Part shown: positions 25,486-37,458 of the stretch, piece by piece
Layout of the letters: the number at the start of each line of letters is the position of its first letter
Position numbering within the stretch: position 1 is the stretch's first letter
Assembly (NCBI RefSeq): GCF_022605165.1
Contig: NC_063074.1
Location: 833,501-897,500 of the forward strand
DNA from: Purpureocillium takamizusanense
Taxonomy: Eukaryota; Ascomycota; Sordariomycetes; Hypocreales; Ophiocordycipitaceae
Direction: 5' to 3'
DNA: 64,000 nt
The notes under the pieces: generated by a model
The model's input: only the letters and a program-made list of their open reading frames with translations
Database searches by the model: none
Told to the model about the DNA's origin: nothing
Position numbers and translations under genes: made by a program

Positions 25486-26837
25486 CAGGGCGCGGGAGCC
25501 ACGACGAGGCGTCTCAATGGCCCAAGGCGAGGTTGTGCGGCTTTGCAGCTGGGCGTCGACGTGTCTCTGGCTCTCTGCGGGGGCGTGGAGGCCCGAGGCA
25601 AGGCAGGCGGGCAGGTGATGATGTACTATTATCAATACACGACCAGCCAGTCCCGCCGGTTCTGGTCCGGTTCAGGTCGACATCGGGCGAGGATCCCAGA
25701 GAGGGCGTCGTAGCTTCTGGAAGACCGGCGGACAAGAGGCTCGTCGCGATGTCATCGCCGTGACTCAGGGGAGCCTCAAGGGAGCCGATGCGATGCACGA
25801 GAAGCCAGGAACCTGGCCGCCTTGTCGTGTGTCGTGACTTCCAAGATTTCAAAAGTACGCAACAAGTACGAAACACTCGGTAAAACATGAAGGGGCGGTG
25901 GCCCGAGCTCCTGCCTCTCAGAAACTGGGGGGTCTTCACAAGGCAAGAGTCGAGGCCAGAAAACAATGTGCGCTTCTCGTGACTACTTTCGTCGTTGGCG
26001 CCAAAGATGCTTTGCTCCCTGAGTTGACGGCCACTGTTCGCTGGGCAGTTCACCGCATTTTCCCCCTACCGGCGCGGCGCGTTACGGATGGACGGACCAG
26101 GTAGGTACGAGATACATGGTGGTAGGTAGCATGTACTACTCTGTACGAAGTACATGCAGGCCGGATGTGTTGGCACGAGCCCCGACGAATTGTCGAATCA
26201 CACCGATGCCCAGCCGCCTGCAAGGCGCATCGTCAACGCCGACTTGGGCTCTGTCCCATCCTATCCCGAGTCAGGGCGATCTCGAGGTTTCGTCCGTTAT
26301 TTCTTGTTTAGCGGCAAAGGCCGAGGTCTCGCTGGGAGGTCCAGTGCGAGGGTGAAGCGGGACCACGGCGTTCGATATATGCTACGAATACGACGGGACC
26401 CCAGAGCTCAGCAGCGGATGCCCTGCACATGATGGAACCTAGAGCATCGAGGCGGATTCGATCGACGCGCAGATGAATACGAAATAGGTAGTTATTGGTC
26501 GGGCACAAACATGGCGAAACCCCCTGACGACTCCGGTCCCGCTTCAGGCCGAGGGCCGTCCCGCCACCCAGCCGGCAGGTGGACCCAAGACGTGATGCCC
26601 TACGGCGGTTGGAGTCTCTGTAGTACTCACACTGCCCGTGTACCTGGCCCGTAGCACGGACAGCGCCTAGCGGGCTTGCGCGGTGACGCCCGCCGGCATC
26701 CTGGCCGGGACCTGCGTTATCTTATCGGCATCCGGGCAACGTCGACAAATCTCCGTCGCCAGTTTTCTGTGCAATCCGTCACCTCGCATGAAGCACAGGC
26801 AGCCTGCGCCTCGCCACAACCACACGCTGCTGCCGCC

Positions 26838-28634
26838 ATGGCCGTCCGCTCCACGGGAAGCGTAATTCTGGCCCCGTTTCTCTACCCAACTATCTTCAGG
26901 CCCCTCCAGGCCCGCGTGGTCGGGCCAGCCCTCTGTCGCGCCCACTCATCTTCCGCTGGCCCGTCAACCGTCAACGACCTTCCCGAGTCGCGACTCAACC
27001 CCCGCCCCGACGACTACACAGCGCCGTCCTTTATCGACAAGGCTGAGCTGACCCTCCAGGCTGGCCGCGGCGGCAGCGGTTGCGTCTCCTTCCAGCGCGA
27101 AGCATTTCTGCCTGACGGCCCCCCCAACGGCGGCGACGGAGGCTTCGGCGGCAATGTCTACATCCAGGCCGCCCACGGCGAGACCTCACTCCACAAGCTT
27201 TCCCGACGCCGCTTCATCCGTGCTGGCCGCGGGAAGCATGGCCAGGGAAGCGGAAAGGGCGGCGCCAGAGGCGAAGACATGGTCATCACCGTCCCCGTCG
27301 GCACCGTTGTCAGGGAGCTGGAACGGCAGGATCCCGCCGCCGAGGAGGCGCTCAACATACAGGCCTGGCTGACCATGCAGAAGCAAAAAAAGAAGGAGCA
27401 GCGATTGGCCCTGGAGGCCAAGACAAAGCTGGAAACAGACATTGAGGGAGATGAAGTCGACCAATCTACCGAGGACGACGGCATCTATCGCAGACGGCGG
27501 AAGCAATTAGAGCAGGAGGTGGAGGAGGAGGACCTGGAGCTCGACGATCCCCAACGTCAAAAATGGCTCTTGTACCCGGGCATGTCCAAGTCCGAGATGA
27601 AGAGTACCTCGTTCCCCCAGCTCCCGCGACGCACAAGGCTCCTCCAGCAACCTCCCGCCCCCGTGTACCTCGATCTCTCCCGCCCAACGCCACAGCCCAT
27701 CCTGCTCGCGGCGGGCGGCATCGGCGGACTGGGCAACCCACACTTCACATCCCGACAGCACCCGCGGCCCATATTCGCCACCAAGGGAGAGGATGCCGTC
27801 TCCATGAGGATCTCGCTCGAGCTCAAGCTCCTTGCCGACGTCGGCCTCGTCGGCCTACCCAACGCCGGCAAGAGCACCCTCCTACGTGCCCTGACGAACA
27901 GCCGCACGCGCGTCGGAAACTGGGCCTTCACCACGCTGCAACCCAACATCGGCACCGTCGTCTTGGACAAGTACTCCGGTCGGCCATCGGTGCAGAGCCA
28001 AAGGAAGGCGGGGATCCAAGATGGCGCGCTCCCGGGGGCCGACGCGGCCGACGCGGGACCTCGAACGCGCTTTACCGTTGCGGACATCCCCGGCCTCATC
28101 GAGGGCGCGCACCTCGATCGTGGTCTGGGCATCGCCTTCTTGCGCCACGTCGAGCGCGCGGGCGTTCTCGCCTTTGTCGTCGACCTCGCTGCCGGCGACG
28201 CCGTCCGCGCCCTGCAAGCTCTGTGGTGCGAGGTCGGTCTGTATGCGCAGATGCGCGACGAGGAGGAGCAGGACCGCCAGGTCGAGTCCCGCGTCAACTG
28301 GGACCTCACATCCGAGGGCAGCGCTGCACTTCGCGGGCCCGTCAGCCTCATCAACGCCGAGTTTGCCGGCGGCAAGGAGCAGGTATCGCCGGTGCTACAC
28401 ATTGCAGGCAAGCCGTGGTTTGTCGTCGCTACCAAAGCAGATCTGCCCAGCACGCAGGATAATTTCCGACAGCTCAAGGCCTATCTAGACGACGTGACCG
28501 GCGGCAAGGCGGCGCATCCTAGCGGCGTTGATGGCGCGTGGGCGCGAGACTGCGCAGCCATCCCGGTCAGTGCGATCAATGGCCAGAGAGTGGACCGCAT
28601 CGTGCACTGGACGGTTGGATTGTTGGACGAGTGA
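26838..28634 (+). CDS. MTG2: Mitochondrial Obg-family GTPase, large ribosomal subunit assembly
   Basis: Intronless, 598 residues; the start at 26838 has a perfect GCCGCCATGG context and gives an Arg-rich, hydroxylated N-terminus suitable for mitochondrial import. The Obg fold begins near residue 64 (FIDKAELTLQAGRGGSGCVS, PDGPPNGGDGGFGGNVYI) and includes the glycine-rich repeats. The fold is interrupted by a charged Lys/Glu-rich insert of about 85 residues before the LLAAGGIGGLGNPHF strand. The G domain has P-loop GLPNAGKST at 339-347, switch region NWAFTTLQPNIGTV, G3 DIPGLIEGA at 416-424 and a G4-like TKAD at 532-535 (T instead of the usual N). Yeast Mtg2 is needed for maturation of the mitochondrial 54S subunit; the same role is inferred here. 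It faces TRM4 tail-to-tail with a 161-bp gap. Confidence 0.94.
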   Translation: MAVRSTGSVILAPFLYPTIFRPLQARVVGPALCRAHSSSAGPSTVNDLPESRLNPRPDDYTAPSFIDKAELTLQAGRGGSGCVSFQREAFLPDGPPNGGDGGFGGNVYIQAAHGETSLHKLSRRRFIRAGRGKHGQGSGKGGARGEDMVITVPVGTVVRELERQDPAAEEALNIQAWLTMQKQKKKEQRLALEAKTKLETDIEGDEVDQSTEDDGIYRRRRKQLEQEVEEEDLELDDPQRQKWLLYPGMSKSEMKSTSFPQLPRRTRLLQQPPAPVYLDLSRPTPQPILLAAGGIGGLGNPHFTSRQHPRPIFATKGEDAVSMRISLELKLLADVGLVGLPNAGKSTLLRALTNSRTRVGNWAFTTLQPNIGTVVLDKYSGRPSVQSQRKAGIQDGALPGADAADAGPRTRFTVADIPGLIEGAHLDRGLGIAFLRHVERAGVLAFVVDLAAGDAVRALQALWCEVGLYAQMRDEEEQDRQVESRVNWDLTSEGSAALRGPVSLINAEFAGGKEQVSPVLHIAGKPWFVVATKADLPSTQDNFRQLKAYLDDVTGGKAAHPSGVDGAWARDCAAIPVSAINGQRVDRIVHWTVGLLDE

Positions 28635-28795
28635 GCGTGCGCCTCCGGTTCATCACATCATGTACTGCCAAGTCCTGTACCATTAGAGACCCTATATTTT
28701 ATATTTGTATTTCGACGTAATGGCAAAGATTGTACATCTGTAGGCCCCAAAACAACCCAGTCCCATTTCCAAGCTTTTCCATTGTAAATCAAGCA

Positions 28796-31499
28796 TTATG
28801 CCTCCAGAAGCTCCGTCGGCTCCGCCTCCATCGCGGCGGGAGCATCCTCATCGAGGGGCTCCGGCGTAGGCAAATCTTCCAAGTCCACGTCATGGCCGGC
28901 GGCAGTAGCATCCTCTGCCGGCGCAGGCTCGTCGCCCTTACTTCCACCGTTAGCTTGGTCCTTGCCCTTGTTCTTTTGCAGCGCCGGGTTGATGAGCGGC
29001 GATGTGTCGTTGAAGATACGCAGCAGCATGGCCGAACGGTCTTCCTTGGGCAGCATGAGGTTGAGCGAGTGGATGCTCTTCCACAGCGGCAGGGCCATGC
29101 GCTCCGAGAATTCGGGGTCCGTGCCGTCGGGCTCGATGCGCAGGACACAACATCCCATGCCGACGTCGCGGACCTGCGCGCCAATCTCGTCAAACTCGCG
29201 CCACTCGTCGCCCACGATACGGGGGAACATTTCTATGAGTAGCCGGCGGAGCGTCTCTTTCTTGTGCAGATGAATCACTCGCGGCTCCCCGACATAGCCC
29301 TGCAGGATGGGCATACCTTCGGCCTGGATGCGCCACCGGCAGACCTCGGCAGACGGGGCGTCCTGCTTCATGTACATTCGAACACCGCCGTGCACGAAAC
29401 GTACGCCTCGACCCTCGTTCTCCGTCAGGATATCTCTCGTTAAGGCGGTGGTGTAGTAGATGGCCTTGGCCGGCTCGCCCAACTCGTTCCGAACCATGTA
29501 TCGATTATCGGGGAAGCGAGTAGAAATGCTGTAGAACTTCTTGATGTTCTGAATGACGTCGTGGGACGGGTCAAGATACTTAAACGGCTCTTCGGGCGGC
29601 CCTTGCTTCTTTTGTTTGCCGCCAGCTTCGGGCTGCTGCTGCTGCTGAGCGACCGGCGTCGCAGCCGCCGAACTCTCCTCAGTCTTGGCCTTTTTGGTCG
29701 CTTGCTGCTCTGTGTCGTCGGTATCCTCCAGTGCCCTCTTGCCGCCATTCGTAGGCACCTCGCTCTCGGCAGCGCTCTCTACTTTGGTAACAGATTCTTC
29801 TGGCTTGGTCGCCTTCTCTTCGGGTTCCGCAGCGGCCGCGCTCTTCTCTGCATCCGTGGCCGTCTCAACACTGCTGGCCTTGACAGGCACGCTGGCCGGC
29901 GCTTGCTTGGGCTCGTTCTCGTTCTTGGCCTTGAAGTCGGTCTTCTTCTCGAGGACGGTGATGAAGAAGCCGCCAGTGTCCTGCAGGTGTGGATAGACTC
30001 TCATGCAGCGCTCCAGGGGTAGGTCGTGACACTCGGTACCTTCAACCTTGGGAAACATGGTCTGCACAACACGTCCCGGGATGACGCCCTCGTTTTCGTC
30101 GTTCGCGAACTTCTCCACCTCTTCCCAGGAGTCCCACATACGACCGGACTTGTCCATGATTTTCCACTTTCGCATGCCTGGCACTCGCTTCAGACCTTGG
30201 AGCTGGTCGCTATTGTCCACGATCTCGATGGTTTCTGCGCCACCACACCTCTCAATGGCGGAGGCAACAACGGATTCGTTCTCGACGGGGTTCATGCTGC
30301 AGGTAGAGTAGACAACGCGTCCGCCAACCTTCAGCAGCTGCAGAGCACGAACCAAGATGCGGATCTGTGTCTGATGCAGTCCGAGCGCATTGCCGGGATT
30401 CCAATCTTTCCACAGGTTGGCGTTCTTCCGCATCGTGCCGTCTCCGGAGCAGGGAACATCAGCGAGGATTCGGTCGAATTTGAGATAGCGGGGCTTCGTC
30501 GGCGAATCCTCCTTGGGCGGCAGCCGGATAGAAGGGAACTGGGTAGCATCGTGGTTCGTCACGAGGAGGTTAGGTGAGGACAGACGCTTCAACTGGTGGA
30601 CCAACATGTGGCCGCGCTTGTAGTCTGAGTCGTTGGCGATCAAGAGGCCAGTCGCCCTGCCATTGTCGGACGGGTCGGCTTCGAGATCAGCCTCGATTTC
30701 TTCCTGGGTCTCTTCGCCGAGCTCGAGGCCGTCCTCTTTGGCAAACGACCGCAAGACCTTCCTAACGCGCGCCTCCTCACCTCGATGGAGCATCTCGAGA
30801 AGCTGCGCGGACTTGCTTCCTGGCGCGGCGCACATGTCTAGGACGGCCATGCCCGGTCGGAGATCCATCAGCCAGGGTGGGATCATGCTGACGACCTCCT
30901 GGCGACTAATGTTTCCGACGCTGGTCTCGGACACGAGGAACTTTTGGAAGGCGGCGAAGGGAGGGAACTTACGGACGACGTTCTTGGGCGTCGTCATCCA
31001 CCACGCGAGCTCGTCGGGGTACCACGGGACGGGCTTGGGCGGTTCGACAGGTCGACCATCCTGGTGCTCTATCTTGACAATCTCGGGAATGTATCTCGTC
31101 TGCAGGAGCCTCTTGACGGCGAGGGCGTGTCTATCCATGTCACGCGTCAGCCAAGGAACTTGGATCATGTGGTGGCGACGGGAAAACACACCCTTTGGAG
31201 CCGCAGAAGCGGAAGCTATTGGGCAGTTCGCGCTTCAGCGCATCCCAATACTGCTGCTTCTCCTCTTCCGGTAGCTGCAGCAGAGTATCGTAGTATTCCT
31301 GGAGCCTCTCGTTCTCCTTGACGATGACGCCAAAGTCGCGCCAGCCGCCATTGTGCGAGGCACCGCCGCGGCCACCGCCACCGCCGCCACGTCGATTCTT
31401 GCCCTAAAAGATCCAGTGTGTCAGCGCAATCCAATTGAGTAGAAATTGAGAGGTTGGCAGGGACGTAGGGTCGCTGCGTACTCTAAACTTCTTGCCCAT
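28796..31499 (-). CDS. NCL1: tRNA (cytosine-5-)-methyltransferase TRM4/NCL1 (NSUN2 family)
   Basis: Three exons on the minus strand: 31499-31482, 31403-31192 and 31130-28796, giving 854 residues. The first exon encodes only MGKKFR (donor GTACGC, branch GCTGAC, acceptor TTTTAG). The second intron is 61 bp (donor GTGTGT, acceptor GATAG) and rejoins as FRFCGSKGHALAV. An RGG-like Gly/Arg stretch follows the start. The Rossmann methyltransferase core has the SAM loop LDMCAAPGSKSAQLLE (about 174-189), the motif IV cysteine in ADVPCSGDG (C304) and the catalytic motif VI cysteine in YSTCSMNP (C354), both required for the two-cysteine m5C mechanism. A low-complexity Lys/Glu/Ala-rich insert with a short Gln run precedes the C-terminal RNA-binding part. 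It methylates tRNA cytosines at several positions in the nucleus. Confidence 0.95.
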
Positions 31500-31940
31500 T
31501 GCTGCGATTCGGATTGGCGTTGCTTGCGGTTGCTTTGCAGTTGGAAAATTTCCTAGAGCCGCCAGTGAAAATGATGGATATGCGTGCCATGCCCAGACAC
31601 CGGCGAGGAATGCCCCGCACTGGCGCTGCCGCCGTCTGCTAGCGTGACATGCCGACCTTATCGATACGATTCACTCGGCCCAAGCAACCGAGCACAGTTT
31701 CAGGGTCCCGACCGTCAGCGGTTCCAACTTCCCTGTACGAAGTAGGTGCTTGCACACCGGGCGTCGAGATGATGGTGCTGAACTGAGCAGCCACGGCTGG
31801 TAGCCCTCCACCGCGAAGCATAGAATCAATTCACGGGCACTTTGCAAAGTATTCGCTCCACAGGTGGGATCTAACGGGAAGCAGCGTTTCAGAGATCGAA
31901 TATGGCCAGTTGTCTTCATACGCGACTGCGGTAGTCAAAG
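31500..31940. other. Region between TRM4 start and reductase end
   Basis: It holds the TRM4 promoter and leader and the 3' end of the downstream-pointing reductase gene. No gene or clear motif seen. Confidence 0.55.
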
Positions 31941-33315
31941 CTAGATACTGTAAACCAGCTTTTCGCCGCTGATTGGTTTCATGTAAGGCTCGTCTCGCTT
32001 GAGAGCCGTCCTCGACGCCACTGACCCCGAGCCCAGCAGCGCGAACCCATCCAAGGTAATCCTCTCAAGCCCGCCAGGCATGGCTCTCACCGGGTTCGGT
32101 TCAAGCACCACCTTATCCTCCCTCGCCTGCGAGCTGAGGAAATTGAAGAAGTGGGTGGCAAACTCTCTCGCCTCCGGATTCGCAGGGATGATGCCAGCTG
32201 TCAAGACAATGTAAGCCGTCTATACGCGCAGGTCTCCATCAAACTCAGAGAGAGAGTGCCTACCATTGTATCCAATCTCGACACCGAGTCCCTCCCATAC
32301 CGCGCCGTATATGGGCTTCACCTTGACCTTTGCTATATCATAGCCTCCTCCCGCGGGGCCGCGAAACACTGCGAGTTTTGCGGATGAATGGAGAGCTTCG
32401 GCGGTCTTGTATATGGTGGACTGTTCTGAAATGCAGTCCATGGCTAGGTCCGCGCCCTTGCCGCCAGTCGCGGCCTTAACCTGGTCCACCCAGTCTGTAT
32501 CGCGGTAGTCAACGAGGACATCGTAGCTGTATGGCTTCGCGCGCAGGAAGTCGTGCTTGGAGGCACTGGCTGCCCCGATGAGGCGGATTCGCCGCCCCGA
32601 CGCCGACGCCGACAGTTGGACGAATTGAGCCGCGTAAAGGCCGAGCGAGGTCGAGGAGCCGTAGAGGAACACATTCAGGGTTTGCTGATCATTGCCCACG
32701 CCAGAGGTACCACCAAGGTTACCGAATGGGCATGGCAGACCGAGCCGCGGAAAGAGACCCTGGGCAGCTGTAAGTCCGCACATGCTGACAGTCGACGCTG
32801 CCTCAAAAGACAAACTGTCAGGGAGTTCCCAAATAAGACTATAGGGCGCAACAATGTATTCGGCGAAAGCGCCAGGGCGGTCATTGGTAGAGCAGGCTAC
32901 ACGTTTCGACGAGTCAGTCCGATGCCCAGTGGCCGTAGAGGATCAAGAACGAGCCAGCGGTCAATGCACGAATCAGCGCATCACCCTACCATCTGTGAAC
33001 GCCATCAAATCTGAACGAAAATATTGAAACAGTCGCACCTCCCTGAAGAAACCCAGCAACGCGGGTCCCACGCCGCGTTCGGGGGTCGGCGGAGTCGGTC
33101 AGGTCTGAGCTTGCGCTCTCGACAACGCCCGCAAAGTCAGTGCCAACGACCCGCTTCTCCTGAGTCGCAATCGGCTTCGACACGTAGAGCTCGTCAACGG
33201 GGTTGAGGGCAACGGCTTGCACACGGATGAGGACCTCTCCAGGCCCGGGCGAGGGGCGGGGAATCTCCTCGATCACAGCCTGCCGCTTCGCCGTCGTCAG
33301 GATGAGTGCCTTCAT
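31941..33315 (-). CDS. Medium-chain dehydrogenase/reductase, TOXD / enoyl-reductase-like
   Basis: Three exons on the minus strand: 33315-33039, 32896-32264 and 32197-31941, giving 388 residues. Introns: donor GTGCGA with acceptor GTGTAG, restoring GFLQGACSTNDRPGAFAEY; then donor GTAGGC with acceptor GACAG. The start at 33315 (MKALIL) is the family-typical one; an in-frame ATG 105 bp upstream gives a non-conserved extension. The GroES-like domain (PGPGEVLIRVQAVALNPVD, VGTDFAGVVE) lacks the GHE catalytic-zinc motif. The Rossmann domain has FLYGSSTSLGLYAAQF (about 169-184) and a DYRDTDW strand. The family includes trans-acting enoyl reductases and TOXD-like quinone reductases, using NADPH. It stands alone, with no polyketide synthase in the window, so the substrate is unknown. 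Confidence 0.88.
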
Positions 33316-34189
33316 TTTGGCAGGCGTCGATGCAGCTTCTGAGTCAGGAAAAATGAATCTCGAGCCTGCAGGGATCCAAAAAGGCTGTGTGGTTCTTAAT
33401 TGATTGTTGTCGCGGTACAAGAGGTTGCCAAGGTTTACGCAGTCCGCTCGTCACACGAAATGCTGGGCTGAAACTGATATAAGTTGTGAGCTTTTCGATT
33501 TTACCAGCCTGCCTTGCTTTTCTCTCAATCGCAACTATGTACAGAGCTGCGTTCATTGGTAAGCATGGAAGCATGGCTGCCGATTTGAACGTTAGTGTGT
33601 GTAATGGCGGTGGGTGGCGGCTTACCTGGACGTGGGTGTCCCGGACGCACGGCATTCTCGGCTGCCTCCATTGAGGGGGTTACGAGTCTCGACTCTCCAC
33701 ACTGCAGGGTGATTTGTTGCACATGCGCCCATCTAACGGTATTCAGATCGAGTCCTCGCTTTTAGGCGGAAGGCACGAACACTCGTGCAGGCTACCTAAC
33801 TCTATGAAAACAACAAGATCTTTCGATTCGTGGACAAACTCGGCACCTTGCGTCGAGACGCAAGCAATCCGACGTAAGCATTGCTAGGTTTGTCGTCCAA
33901 ATGAAGTTGGGCAGAGGTATTGAATATAGCGCGTTAGGCGCTTGAGCTTGAACGGCGACCTTCTCGCCGCCGCCACTTTGATCCCCGAGATCGTTCGCTG
34001 CGAGTGCCCCAAACACCGTGCCACTTCAGCTTTAAAGTGTGATATATGAACAACCCGAAAGGGGGGTCGTTGAAGGCTAAATAAGAACCTTTTTGTAGTC
34101 ATCCAGAGAAAACTGTATTTCGAAGACTCTGGGGGGCTTCTTGGTGTCACTGTCCACTTCGCTCTGTCTGGAAGGAGACCTCCTGCCGA
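33316..34189. other. Region between reductase start and UTP21 end
   Basis: Reductase promoter and UTP21 3' sequence. AT-richer than its flanks. No gene seen. Confidence 0.55.
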
Positions 34190-37100
34190 CTACGTCCTCG
34201 GACTCCGGAGAAAGTTGACAACACCACTGCAATAGCCAACCAGGTCATCCAAGCGGCTGCATTCCTGTTCTTGGTGTGTTTTCCATTGTTCCAGCGCGGC
34301 AAGTAGAGTCGTGCTCTCCATCACGACATCAAAATGAAGGCGGAGAAAAACGGTCATCCAGGCCTGTGTCACCTCGTAGTCCTTGCGCGCCATGAGTCGC
34401 GCCGTGAGCGCGTGGATAAAATGCAAGAGCTCGTTTTCCTCCTCATCACCACCACCGACAGATAGAGACCGCAGCTCGAGATCAGCGCTGGATGGCGATA
34501 ATGACTTCAAATGCTCAATAAATTCATCGTCTACGTCACTCCATTAGCATGATATGCAATCGGGGGTGGTGGTTTGCACTTACAATTGTTCGATGCCGCT
34601 GCTGAGCGGAGCTTCGTAGTGAAGAGTTCTTCGAAACGGGCCCTGTCAAGCTTGGTGATCCGGGACTTGCTGTCATCTTCGGAGACATTGGTAGAATTCT
34701 GCTGGCCAGCAAAAGGGGCTGCACCAGTGGTCGATGGCAAAAAGAAAGGGGCCTTTTCGGGTGCTCTGAGGGCCTCCTTGGGCTTGTTGCGCTCCTTGAT
34801 GAGATCGAGATGTAGAAGAGTCTGCCAACGGCTCTTTGGAACCAGACTCAAAGTCATCATATCAGAGCTCAATTGCTCCACAGTTGGGGCCACAACGGCA
34901 TCGTCTGATTCCGACTGATCATCCTCATAGGCGCCATCCACCATGCCCTGGTTGCCTTCGCCAGAGACCGTGGGGGCCGATACCAGTAAAATCTCCTTTT
35001 CGGATATTTGTCGTGTTGGAACATGCTTGAACAGCGCCTTATTCGTCCAAATAGTGACACCTGGCTTGCCCTCAACTGTGGCGGCGAGGTACTCTCCAGT
35101 CACCGACATCGAAAGGGCGGTGCAGGGACGCTCAAGTCGAATAGCATCAATCAAGTGACTGGTTGGCAAGTCCCAGACACGGACAATTCGGTCTCGAGAA
35201 GCAGCGATCACCCACCGGCCATCGTTGGAAAAGCAAATGTCGGTGATGGCGTCTTGCGGGCCCCAGAACTCTCGGATAGTCTTCTTCGTCTCCATGTCGA
35301 CGATGCGTATAGACTGGTCATCGCAAGCAAAGGCTAAGAGATTGTTGGCGGCGTGATATCTGCAAGCTATCGGTGCCGTCATTGGCGCCCAGTCAAGCTG
35401 CTCCAGACAAGTCCCAGTGAGGAAGTCCCAAAACTTGATTTTGCCATCGAGCGAGCAAGATATGAGGAACTTGTTCATCGAGTCGACGATGATGCCGGTC
35501 ACTGCTTTGGTATGCTTGCCGGTTCCAGGAGGAAACCTTCTGCCAGACTCGGATTGCAGCTGTGCGACGTCATCAGCTTGTCTGAGCTGCTGCAATCGCA
35601 CCTGACGAGCTTGCGCAGGCGTCAATTTCGACGGGAATCGCTGTCGCCGCATGCCAGATTGGAGGTTGAAAGTCTCGATGCTGCCCCCTTCGGAGCCCAC
35701 GACGGCGAAGCTGCCACAAGGACTGATTGCAACGGTCGACACGTGAGTGCCATCATCAGTTGGGAACGCCCAACGACCAGCACGCTTGCGACCCCAGAAC
35801 CATGTTCGAGCATAGGCGTCTCCCTTATGGGCAGTGACGACACTTTCCCAACCGGTCATGCCACTGACTTCAGCGTCATTCGCTTTACCTTGGACCTGGC
35901 CCTTTTGCCACATGGGTTGCTTCCCAGGAATTGCCCCAATGCCACCATCCCGGTTAAGCGAGGTGGCAATGCACGTAATCTCGGGGGCCTTGAGATCTTC
36001 CAATGTAGTTGTTGGCCCATGTGCCAGCGCATTCGTCGACAGGATCCCGACCTTTTTGGCTTTCTTTCGAATGTTGCCTTGACTTAGTTCCGTGCTCTGA
36101 CCATCGCGGCGTAAGCTCCAGCCCCAAAGGCTTCTGTCCTGGCCGCCGCTGAGCAGCCACTTGTTACCAGCCTCAGCGCCATCGAAGTCGGTGGGAAGAA
36201 ATTGGAGACAATTGACCGGCCCAGAGTGGCCGCTCCTAGAATGCAAAATCCGAGGGACGGGCGAAAACGGGGTAGCGTCGAAAATCCAGGACTTCAGCGA
36301 ATTGTCGAGGCCGCTGGTTACTACCACAGGCTGTCCGGCGAGAAACTCGACCTTGCTAGCGCCTCCTCGTATGCTGCGACCGTCACGGGATGGGGGGTTA
36401 TGGGCGCTGCGGAGAACGCCCATGACACGACCACCACTGTTCAGATCCCAGAACGTCACGTCGCCAGTCGCCGCAGTCGCCGTCGCCATGACGCCGTCTT
36501 TGCGCCCGTCGTGGCCAGCGCCCATCCCATCGGTACGGAAAGATATGCAGTTGACTGGAGCATCGGCGTTCCCGGCCTCAATCTGAAGAACACGCTTGTC
36601 GGTAAGTATGTTTGTGATGACCAAGGGACCATTGTTGTATGCAATGGCCATCAAGGATAAGGCGGGAGTCGGTTCCATGCAGGTAACTGCGCCGCAGTCA
36701 GAGGACGGCGGCAAGATTGTGTAGATCAGCTTTCCCGTGCTGACATTCCAAATCTCGACCCAGCCATCTCTCCGCCCAACAAAAATCTTGTTCAAAAACG
36801 TAGGCATGCTAGTAATGCCTCCAGTGATCTCATTGCCCCGCTGGCTCGCAGCCATGGTGTGGATGGTGGTGTAGTGCTCTAGAGTCGCAGACTTGAAGAT
36901 TTCAATCCTTGTAGAAGCTGCAGCAACGATCCAGGTACCGAAAACAATGATCTGCCTGATGGGTTCTTTGATGTCGGATGGCAATGTGAGCTCGTCAACC
37001 TTCTTGCCCCGCTGGAATATCCAGAGACCCTGTGCCGCGCCATCCACACCACCGCCCCATGCAGCCAGGACCTTCTCCTTCCACGCATACGTGGCCGTGA

Positions 37101-37458
37101 TTTCGAGTGGTGTCTGGGGTCTAGTCATGAAGACGAGGTTGAGGCCGCGGCGCAGATCGTACGTCTGGAGAGATTTGCCAACAGAGGTTGTGATTTGGAA
37201 CGTGGTCTTGCCAAGAGGGATGGATGTGAATGGGACGCTTGTGGGAGAGACGAGACCGACGGTCTAGAAAAATGTCAGTGTCAAAGTCCGCAGGTTTAGG
37301 CAAGGCAGTTGACATACTCGGAATGGAGCAAAAATGCGTGATGAACTGGCTGGCGGCTTGGTGGGATCGACAGCCCGGGATACCTTCTGGCGCTTCGCCA
37401 CAGGGCCATCAGCATTTTGATGCGACATCGTGGTTGAAGGCGTGGGCGCTCGAGGCAT
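34190..37458 (-). CDS. UTP21: U3 snoRNP / small-subunit processome WD-repeat protein UTP21 (WDR36)
   Basis: Three exons on the minus strand: 37458-37318, 37263-34584 and 34530-34190, giving 1053 residues. Introns: donor GTATGT with acceptor TTCTAG, then donor GTAAGT with branch GCTAATG and acceptor CGTAG. The N-terminus (SRIFAPFR joined to TVGLVSPTSVPFTSIPLGK) is diagnostic of Utp21. Two WD40 propellers follow (for example NKIFVGRRDGWVEIWNVSTG, LLSGGQDRSLWGWS, FLISCSLDGKIKFWD, VIAASRDRIVRVWDLP). The last exon carries the helical Utp21-specific C-terminal domain (DEFIEHLKSLSP, then AWMTVFLRLHFDVVMESTTL). Utp21 belongs to the UTP-B module that binds U3 snoRNA and the 5' external spacer to process 18S rRNA in the nucleolus. 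The start at 37458 or the in-frame Met at residue 11 are both possible. Confidence 0.95.

Larger units (their letters stand above)
24207..26837. other. 2.6-kb divergent region upstream of the unknown protein and MTG2
   Basis: It holds GC-rich simple repeats and very long but low-complexity open frames on the minus strand (see findings). Eight GGC units lie at 24654-24677 and a CGGTG repeat at 25446-25485. A TACCT/GGTA-rich patch lies around 26098-26156. I do not support a protein gene here; a long leader of the minus-strand gene that starts at 24206 is possible. Confidence 0.45.

Noticed and set aside
31941..33315. Reductase as part of a biosynthetic cluster
   Set aside because: Neighbours are TRM4, UTP21 and VIP1, all housekeeping genes; no synthase, transporter or cluster regulator is present.
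33316..33420. N-terminal extension of the MDR reductase from an upstream in-frame ATG
   Set aside because: The family starts at MKALIL-type sequence; the extra 35 residues are not conserved and do not look like a targeting signal.
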